Of a stretch of 64,000 nucleotides of DNA, positions 57,087-64,000 are shown in pieces (position 1 is the stretch's first letter; every line of letters starts with the position of its first letter). The notes beneath the pieces are model-generated. The model searched no databases. It was not told the origin of the DNA and worked only from the letters and a program-made list of their open reading frames with translations. Source of the DNA: Geotrypetes seraphini. Taxonomy: Eukaryota > Chordata > Amphibia > Gymnophiona > Dermophiidae. The stretch lies in the NCBI RefSeq assembly GCF_902459505.1, contig NC_047096.1:1674001-1738000 (forward strand). Reading direction: 5' to 3'. Made by a program: the position numbers and the translations under genes.

Positions 57087-60000
57087 GCTGCTGGGACTGG
57101 GAAACGCGTCTCAGGTTCTCCGCTAAGGCAACCTCAATCTTTTCCTGACAGGCAATCAGAAGCTCCTGTAGAAAGAGAACTAGGGTTAGCAAAGGCCTCC
57201 CGACTCCTTCTGAAGGGAAAAGCTGTTAACATGGGGGTGAGGCAGGAGCAGGGCACTGACTCAGAACCACAGCTGCAATGTGTAAGTGCTGTATGATTAT
57301 ATTATGCTGAGATTCTTAACCAAAGTTTTACAAAATTTGTAGAAAAGGGCAGAGGAAGTGTGTCATAAAACTAGAATCCTTTCCAAGTTCCTGTAAAGTC
57401 ACTAAGAGCAGCTAGTCAGATAATATCAGCTGCAGATTTAAAAAAAAAGGCTCCAGGACCAGTGAATCCCTTCCAGAGTCAGGTGAGAGCTCAGGAATCA
57501 GTAGTAGGGTTACCAGACACCTGGATTTACCCAGACATATGCCCAGGTGTCAGGATGGCTTTCCGCTGAAATTCAATCTTCAGGCTGGCCAATAGTAGCA
57601 GAGAGGCGAGCCTGCTGCCATCAGCCTGCCCTGGAAATCGCTTCTCTGGATCGACTTCCTGTTTATGGACACTCAAGAAAGAAAGCTTCTGGGGCAGGCC
57701 GACGGCAGTAGGCTTACCTTGCTGCCGGGTCCAAAGATTGCATTTTGGCAAGGAGGTTGATGGGGGAGAGCCATAGAAAGAGAGAAACAGCATTCCCTCG
57801 AAGGGAAGGAGAAAGAGAGAGAAGCAAGCACCCGCAGGGGGGGAAAGAGAGAGGAAAGCAAGCACTAAAAGGGTACAGAAGAAGGGGGAGGTGGGGCAGG
57901 GTCATACGCTCTTTTTTTTTTTTTTTACTTCTCAAATTATCGTAACCAGTAATACTGGAGTGGGATGGTCCAGTGACTAACAGAGTGGAGGCATTGAGAT
58001 TTACACACCCACCATTTGTGCAGTAGAAGCAGAAATGGGGAAAAGATTAAAAGTTAAGGTTTTGCGAAAGATTGTGTTTCTCTCTTCAAATTTTCCGCAA
58101 AACCTTAAAAATCACTGTTTCATTGCCTTTTAGGTTATAGCTCCAATGAATGTGATAAGACCGAATCGAGCTCCTATTTTTAGGAGATGATTCAATATGT
58201 AAGACTAAGAGATTAGATTAAACAAAAATCACTAGGACCTTTCCTGGCCACAAGGGGCTGCTATTAAAACAACCAGATCCTCAGCTCATCTCCCACTCAA
58301 GCAACTTGTCACCAGGCCCTGAACTATAGTTTTGGAGGAATCCAACACCATCTTACAGTGCCTCAATCCCCCTAACACCTGGCTCCCAAAATAGAAACAG
58401 TACAGCCAGCCCAGAGCACAGGACGACAGCTTTCTTCCCTGCAAATAGAATTTAGACAGTGTAAGTAAGGGACAGCGCAAGAGAAATGAGCTCCACTGTC
58501 TCTTCCTAATAGAGAAAAAAAGGTCTACAAAATCCTAAGTGGTATGAATCAACCATTCACTCTCAAAGTATAAAATCCAGGGGGCACAATACAATTACAT
58601 GGAAGTACTTTTAAAACAAAAAGGGGGAAATATTTTGTCACTCAAAGAATAGTTAAGATCTTTGCAGAGGATGTAGTAACAGCAGTTAGTGTAGCTGGGT
58701 TTAAGGAGAGTTTGGTCAAGTTCTTGGAGGAAAAGTCCATAGTCTATTGAGACATACATAGGGGAAGCCACTGCTTGCCCTGGCTTGGTGGCATGGAATG
58801 ATTTTTGCCAGTATTGACCACTGTTGGAAACAGGAAACTGAGCTACATGGACTACTATTGGTCTGACCCAATATGGCTGGTTTTATGAGTGAGCTCTACT
58901 GTCTTTTCCTAAACCTCATTGCTAGAGTGTAAAACTGGGAGCTTTGTGCGTTAGGGTCATTGAAAAACACAGAAAAAAGTATGTGACGGTGCTCTAGAGC
59001 ATCAATCTCTGAACCAGAAAATCCAGGGTTCAAATCCTGCTTCGCCTACTGACCCGTGGAAATCATTTCCCCTTTTGTTGCCTCAGGGGAAAAGTCTAGC
59101 TGCTACCTTAAGCATGGGTTTGGAGAAAACTGGGTGTGAGGAAACGAGATGAGAATTGATAAGCCACCTTTCTGTGGTTACAATCAAAGCAGCTTATATA
59201 TATTTTGCACCTGGGACAACGGAGAGTTAAGTGACTTGCCCAGAATCACAAGGAGCTGCAGTGAGAATCGAACCCAGTTAGGTGATGCCTCCACTCCAAG
59301 GGCTGTGCCAGGGCTATAGCTTTGAGAGGAGAGTTCTGCTTGACAGTTTTCCCCACCCTGTAATACTCACCACTTCTGTGCCCGTAACTCCTGCCAGCAG
59401 CTCTGCCAATGTCTCACCAGACTTGCTGTTTGTGAAAATACCCAGGCCTTGCACTGCTGCACCGACACTGCCTGTAGCAATCATAGATGGAGGGTAAATA
59501 CTGAAAGTAAAGTCTGCAAGGGAGAGAAACAAGAGCATAAGAAAAGTCAGACTGATGGTCCTTCATCTAACAGGGTCAAGTCCAGGTCATAGACTCCCAA
59601 AGAGTCACAAGAATCCATCAAAGTCTGCAGCAGGAGAGGATGGGACCCGATTCTAGAGAGACCGATTCTTGCTATAATCCCATCAGTGACAATACAGGAA
59701 AGAAGCTGAAAGACTAGATTACAGGCAGAGACAGATAAACAGGAAGAGGGTGGCTGATGAATTCATACCTACAGTGCAGAGTATGATGAAGGATTCAGCG
59801 TGTTTCTTCACCAGCTCACTCTCGTGGGTAGGAAGCAAGAGGTACTGAATGATGTGCTCCAGGAAGTCATGTGGCACCACAGCTGCAAGGTCCCACTTCA
59901 GCTTCCCCAGGACTATAACCTCCCAATCCTGCCACAATACAAAAATGCATTAGCAAGACATAGGTCCTCAGAAAGACAGTAGATGCTCTTGTGTCCCTCA

Positions 60001-60402
60001 CTCCAAACTGTAGCTGGAATGAGAACATTCAAATGACATATGGACTGTCCAAGCCCCCAAAAACTAGTGAAGAGTTCACACCCTTCGTTCCAAATGTTCT
60101 TACCCCCCTCCACCCTTGGGATGGGGATGAGGGTGACAGGCAATTGCTGAAAGAGGGGAGGGGTAGGGGAGAAGAGAATCAGATACCCTCAGCTCATGCG
60201 GCCAAATGGTGTAATCGGTGTAAATGCTGATATTCTTGACGATCAGGGGGCTGGTTTCTTTCATCTTGGAGGCCAGCAACATACACACAGCACCCAAGAG
60301 CTGGAGATGGCACTTTCGGGTGGGCACTGAGGACAGATAGCGGTCGAGATAGTTCATGGCCAGTGAGAAGACTTCTTTTTCACATTTCTCCTCTTCACAT
60401 AC
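56995..60402 (-). CDS. CCND3: CCND3, cyclin D3, exons 2-5 (5' end beyond window)
   Basis: Cyclin D3 binds CDK4/6 and drives RB phosphorylation in G1. Visible coding exons: 60402-60187 (216 bp), 59928-59769 (160 bp), 59513-59371 (143 bp), 57165-56995 (171 bp). Together they give 229 residues plus TAA. Exons 2 and 3 start and end as in the vertebrate D cyclins (exon 2 begins [12 protein letters not shown]). Cyclin box features are clear: [44 protein letters not shown], and in the C-terminal fold [19 protein letters not shown]. The C-terminus has [11 protein letters not shown], keeping the TP of the phosphodegron (human Thr283). Exon 1, with the RB-binding LxCxE region, was not found up to 64000. 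CCND3 is preferred over CCND1 or CCND2 because of neighbouring BYSL and the TPTDVT ending. Its last 28 codons are duplicated, inverted, in intron 1. Confidence 0.97.
57166..58515 (-). other. CCND3: CCND3 intron 4, distal part
   Basis: Mostly unassigned. Contains a GTAGGGTTACCAGACACCTG segment near 57504 that looks like a transposon terminus, purine-rich stretches near 57775-57880 and a T-run at 57912-57926. Confidence 0.4.
58520..58885 (+). mobile_element. CR1-type LINE 3' end in CCND3 intron 4
   Basis: Same family as 34665-35280: an AAATCCTAAGTGGTATGAAT start, a GTTTAAGGAGAGTTTGGTC block, then a 3' UTR with CTACATGGACTACTATTGG. The coding part is heavily decayed. Confidence 0.7.
58978..59125 (+). 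mobile_element. tRNA-derived SINE in CCND3 intron 4
   Basis: Head with an A-box-like GGTGCTCTAGAGC and B box GGTTCAAATCC. The anticodon-arm-like hairpin TCTCTGAACCAGA suggests an old tRNA(Phe)-like source. Followed by a decayed body. It is not a functional tRNA because the acceptor stem does not pair. Confidence 0.6.
59155..59290 (-). mobile_element. tRNA-derived SINE in CCND3 intron 4
   Basis: Contains GTTAAGTGACTTGCCCAG and, inverted, a B-box-like GGTTCGATTC at the right. Facing the SINE at 58978-59125, so the two could pair weakly in the pre-mRNA. Confidence 0.65.
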
Positions 60403-61133
60403 CTAGCAGAGTAGAGAGAGAGAAGAGAGTCTCACGGACTGACATAAGGTTCTTAGAACGAAGGCTGTGGAGTCTGTTAAAATGTACCAACTCTGATTCC
60501 AGAGTCCAAGTATTTGCTTATTTCTGATCTGAAGAAGAAAGGTTACCTTCAAAAGCTCGTCATAAAATGCACTGAGTTAGTCCTTTGGTTTTGGTTTTAT
60601 TTCTATATATTACCTTGGAAAGTGGACTAACGCGGCCACCTCAGCTTCAGAATAAAAACTTAGATCATTGTGTACATAAATACTGTATGTCCATATCTGT
60701 CCTGGATCTAAAGTTCTATTTATCAGTACAAAATTTTAAAGACTAATTTCAGTAGGAGTCGGAGTTTAGCATTTGTCCCACAGGGGTCCTTAGGGATTTG
60801 AGTCCCCTCCACCCCACTTTAGGCTCAGGTCCCCTCTGGCAGAGATGCAAAAGTCTCATCAGGGGGAGATATGGCGAGAGAAATGTGTTAACCCTCTATG
60901 TCCTGACCTGGGTGCCCCCAAAGTTGGAGGGCTGGCTAGACCCCTAACATATACATTTGAGAAAAAAAACCTGATGAAAGGGGAACTGGGCACCCTAGGT
61001 AAGTCTTCACCGCTTCCCCAAATTAACTTTCAGGCCTCTAATGCATCCTCCACCGAAAGAAATCATTCTTTTAAATATTAAACTGGGGGGGGGGGGGGTT
61101 ATATCGCATACTCACACAAATTAGGTTAATTTG

Positions 61134-61400
61134 AGGTCCTCGCCTCAAAAGCTGCAGGATGCCATTTGGACCACAAGCTACCACTGACGAAAACACCAAC
61201 AGATGTCACCAAGGTCATGTTGTAATAAATAAACCCAGATCTGTGTAGTGACAGACAAAAATACTAAAGGGGCAATGGGGGTGACAGGTAGGTAGATTAG
61301 CTGGCCCCCTTTATGTGGTAGGGCCATTTCTAACCTGTTGTGATGAGAATGAAAAAGCTGCAACTGGGTCTGGAATTCTGATTGTAAAACTTTGCTCCTT
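61134..61400 (+). repeat. Inverted copy of the CCND3 3' end in intron 1
   Basis: These 267 bp are the reverse complement of 56820-57086, with two substitutions and no gaps (my own base-by-base comparison). The copy carries the last 28 codons of CCND3 (from [12 protein letters not shown] to the TAA), now on the plus strand, plus about 175 bp of 3' UTR. It lacks the exon 5 acceptor, a promoter and a poly(A) tail, so it is not a retrocopy of an mRNA end. No target-site duplication or element termini are visible. Because it lies within CCND3 intron 1, the pre-mRNA contains both arms and could fold into a long duplex enclosing exons 2-5. A misassembly remains possible. Confidence 0.95.
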
Positions 61401-62242
61401 AAATGGGCTGTTTGACAATTACCTACCTTCTGCAGGTGAAAGTAGAGGTTTCAACACTCCCAGTGCTGCTGCTGTAGGTAATGGTTGGGTCAGCCCTATT
61501 GAGAGAACGAGTAAGATCCCCTTGTGCTAGTTTTCCATCCTGTGATATATCCACTCCTACTCTAGCTGAGATTTTCTTTCATCATGTGCAATTTTTCCTT
61601 AAAGTAAAATAACGGGAGTTTGACAGAAAAAAGGGTGATTATCTTATCTGTCTATCTAGCCAGACGCCCAATTTTGGGTGGGCACAAGAAGCACACCCCC
61701 TGTCCTCTCTTAACTCCACTCTCCCACCTCCTTGGTACTTAGTAAGTCCTTCACTGGCAGCGAGGAGCAGCTCATACTTGCTCCAACCCTGAGTCTACCC
61801 TCTGATGCAATTTCCTGCTCCCACAAAGAGGAAGCTGGGTCAGAGAAAAGACGAGGGCTTGGCGCAAGCAGAGGATACAAGTTGCTACTCTGATTCCTAT
61901 CAGTTTTTCCAGCTCTGGACCTTGTGTGATGTTTGCATGTAGATGTGGGTGGATGGTGGTTTTTCACCTTCTGCAAATGGGATGGGTGGGGGGGAGGGAA
62001 TTTCATTTTTTAATATCCTTTCTGTTAATAGTGTTATGAGCAATTTGTTGAATATGTTTCTCCTGCTTATTGTATGTTACTATATAATATTTCAATAAAA
62101 TTTTGGAACTAAAGAAAAAAGAGATACACTGTGGTTTTCTTTCCTTTGAACTGCAGTAGATTTTCCCTGGATGTTTTAAGGGAAGAGGCAGTCTTCTTAA
62201 GAGATTATTTTGGGGTTGTAGCCTTTCAGTTTGAAGGATTCT

Positions 62243-63206
62243 GGGCCAGATTCTTTAATATTGCCGGTGAAATATCGGCACATGCGCAGAATAGTCCACA
62301 GAAAAAGGCATGGGTGGATAGGAGGGGAAGAGAACTACCAGCAAACGCTATGTCATTGTGTCAATCATAGGCACACCAGCACTACTGGAAGGGAGGGGAG
62401 GTGCCATCGTCAGCTTTCAACAAGTGCGTATAAGGTACGCCCTTAATATGTGCTCGAGACGCATGCTTTTGATGGTTTTTTCCCCCAGCACTATATTACT
62501 ATATTTAATGTGAATAGTGTGGGGTGGTTGTTTTTTTCTCATGAGCCACAGCCAGAAATATACGCCTGAAATGTTCTTTTCACAGTGCCACCCCCAAACC
62601 AGCTGGTAACTTTTGGCTTTTGCTTCAGGAAATTGGACTTCTGTCAGACTTACGTGATTTTGTTTCTTTCCAGTTTATGAATTATTTAAAATTTTATTCC
62701 ATTGTTTTTACCCCTATTCTTTTTATTTTATTAACTGAATTCTATTGTGTAACAGTTCCTCCCTTCTATTCCTTTTTACATAGTCCTTTAATTCATTTAC
62801 AAAGATGGTGCTCCAATCTGTAAAGTTAGGAATTTCTATGAACTATTTGACATGCTTCTCCTCTCCACGCCTTCCTGCCCTCCATAGTCCTCCCTACCTT
62901 CTTCTAACCCCTTCCTCTGTAATGTTGCCTAGAGCTTGTATAGTTATGTGCAAATTGAAGAAATAAAATCAATAAAAGCTGATGCTTCATTGTAATGATA
63001 GAGAATCGCCCAATATTCATGAGCCCATTTTACTACGTTTTGAATAATAATGACCTCGTTGTACTACATTTCCACAGCAGAATCAGAGGCTGCTAAGGAG
63101 CGTGGAAAATACCACAGTGAGCCTTTCTGGAATCAGGCGGTAAAATGCTGGAACCGGTTTTGCGCCCATCGTTAAAGGCACGGTAAGTTTTGAGAATCCG
63201 GCCCTT
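62243..63206. mobile_element. Probable hAT-like element with nested LINE tail
   Basis: Left end GGGCCAGATTCTTTAATATT; the right end reads inverted GGGCCGGATTCTCAAAACTT. Flanking 8-bp copies AGGATTCT (62235-62242) and AGGATTTT (63207-63214) are 7 of 8 equal. A LINE-like AT-rich tail lies at about 62630-62960. No transposase. Classification rests on the 8-bp duplication only. Confidence 0.5.
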
Positions 63207-63277
63207 AGGATTTTGCTGTGTTTCTCTCTTGGGTCAGAGTATATGTGATGCACTTGTTGGTTTTTTAATTGTGTACA

Positions 63278-63408
63278 GTAAGGGCTCCTTAGCGTTTTTA
63301 ACATGCGCGCGCTAGCCAAAAATCTACTGCCTGCTCAAAAGAAGGCGGTGGCAGCTAGCGCACTATTCCGTGCTTTAAGACCCTGGCACGGCTTTGTAAA
63401 AGGAGCCC
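63278..63408. mobile_element. Short fold-back element in CCND3 intron 1
   Basis: Left end AGGGCTCCTTAGCG, right end reads inverted GGGCTCCTTTTACAAAGCC. An internal GCGCGCTAGCC pairs with GGCAGCTAGCGC. About 130 bp, family unassigned. Confidence 0.5.
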
Positions 63409-64000
63409 AGAGGCAACGAGCCCTGCCACTAGGTGCATTAGATGTATGCTGAAGCCTGCATCCTTTGATGGGGTGATGCCACAGTTCTCGTCAGACCTGC
63501 TCCCCCTCCTTTCCCGAAGTTAAACAGGATTGAGCACTGCAAGGCCCTGTAAGCACAGCCCTGTTCCTCCACAGTGCTTACTTATCCTATCCCTCCCCCC
63601 CTCCCCCGCAGATTTCCTGTCAGAAGGGGGCAGGACACTGTGGTTGCAGCACTCGGTCATCAGGCAGGGTTGGCAGCACCCCAGAAGCAGTGATGAGGTG
63701 CTGAGCAACAGGGTCAGGGAGGTTAGAGAGGAAGAAAAGATGCTGGCAACCTGGGGGTGGGGTGAGATCTTAAGTTACCCCTGAGGGTATGTCATATTTC
63801 AAGGATCTGATCTATGTGTTTAAAAACCCCCAAAACATCTCACTAGAATTTCGCAGCTAAGGTGGAGCCCATGGGGCATATCAGCCTATTATCCTCTAAC
63901 AACCCCCCCCCCCCCCTAAAAGAGCACCGAGGCTTCGGGGAGAGGGCGAAGCTGCCCAGGAAAGCAGCAATTTCCTTCCTCATGCATCAGAGGCGCGTTC

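Larger units (their letters stand above)
60403..64000 (-). other. CCND3: CCND3 intron 1 (partial)
   Basis: Exon 1 was not found to the right end. Recognised items are the inverted CCND3 copy (61134-61400), a degraded repeat with TTAGTCCTTTGG and GGACTAACGCGGCCACC (about 60515-60660), a G-run at 61084-61098, a LINE-type tail with ATTTCAATAAAATTTTGG (about 62030-62110), an hAT-type element at 62243-63206 and a short fold-back at 63278-63408. The rest, including 63410-64000 (a C-run near 63903-63917), shows nothing recognised. Confidence 0.5.

Noticed and set aside
58978-59050. Possible tRNA gene in CCND3 intron 4
   Set aside because: The T-arm and anticodon-like arm are recognisable, but the acceptor stem does not pair and a SINE-like body follows.
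60403-64000. CCND3 exon 1 and promoter
   Set aside because: I looked for the start of a D cyclin (the MLAYWMLE-type exon end and an RB-binding LxCxE) and saw neither, so the exon is taken to lie beyond the window.
1-64000. CRISPR arrays, operons or prokaryotic systems
   Set aside because: The window is intron-rich vertebrate DNA, and no regular spaced direct repeats were seen.

Overview
The window is nuclear DNA from a vertebrate. It holds five protein-coding genes in the order TOMM6 (+), USP49 (-), MED20 (-), BYSL (+), CCND3 (-). From general knowledge this is the gene order and orientation of human 6p21.1. All genes are intron-containing, with GT-AG junctions whose phases agree across every exon. 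Between the exons lie many transposable elements: CR1- and L2-type LINEs, tRNA-derived SINEs, hAT-like and Tigger-like non-autonomous DNA elements, DIRS-like retrotransposon fossils and one retroviral pol fossil. Abundant DIRS elements together with these LINE tails suggest an amphibian, perhaps a caecilian. That species guess is an inference.

Layout. 1-5.5 kb: a TOMM6 intron holding a DIRS-like fossil with a LINE end nested in it. 5.5-6.4 kb: the terminal coding exon and 3' UTR exon of TOMM6. 6.4-19.0 kb: the 3' UTR and five coding exons of USP49; its 6.5-kb fourth intron holds LINEs, a DIRS fossil and a Tigger-like element. 19-36.3 kb: a long USP49 5' intron full of repeats, including the retroviral pol fossil near 31.4-33.7 kb. 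36.3-36.6 kb: a CpG island that is the likely USP49 promoter, followed by nested palindromes. 37-42.6 kb: repeats. 42.7-45.6 kb: MED20. 45.6-45.75 kb: a 150-bp bidirectional promoter. 45.75-52.1 kb: BYSL. 52.1-56 kb: an old DIRS remnant and an L2 piece. 56-64 kb: CCND3 exons 2-5; exon 1 lies beyond the window.

The encoded proteins work in separate housekeeping tasks: mitochondrial import (TOMM6), histone H2B deubiquitination (USP49), transcription by Mediator (MED20), 40S ribosome assembly (BYSL) and G1 cell-cycle control (CCND3). Two gene pairs are physically coupled. MED20 and BYSL share a divergent promoter, and TOMM6 and USP49 converge with poly(A) signals about 55 bp apart.

The most unusual observation is a 267-bp inverted copy of the CCND3 3' end (last 28 codons plus part of the 3' UTR), differing at only two positions, inside CCND3 intron 1. 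No novel biological system beyond this was recognised. The rest is a conserved gene block with heavy, nested repeat accumulation.
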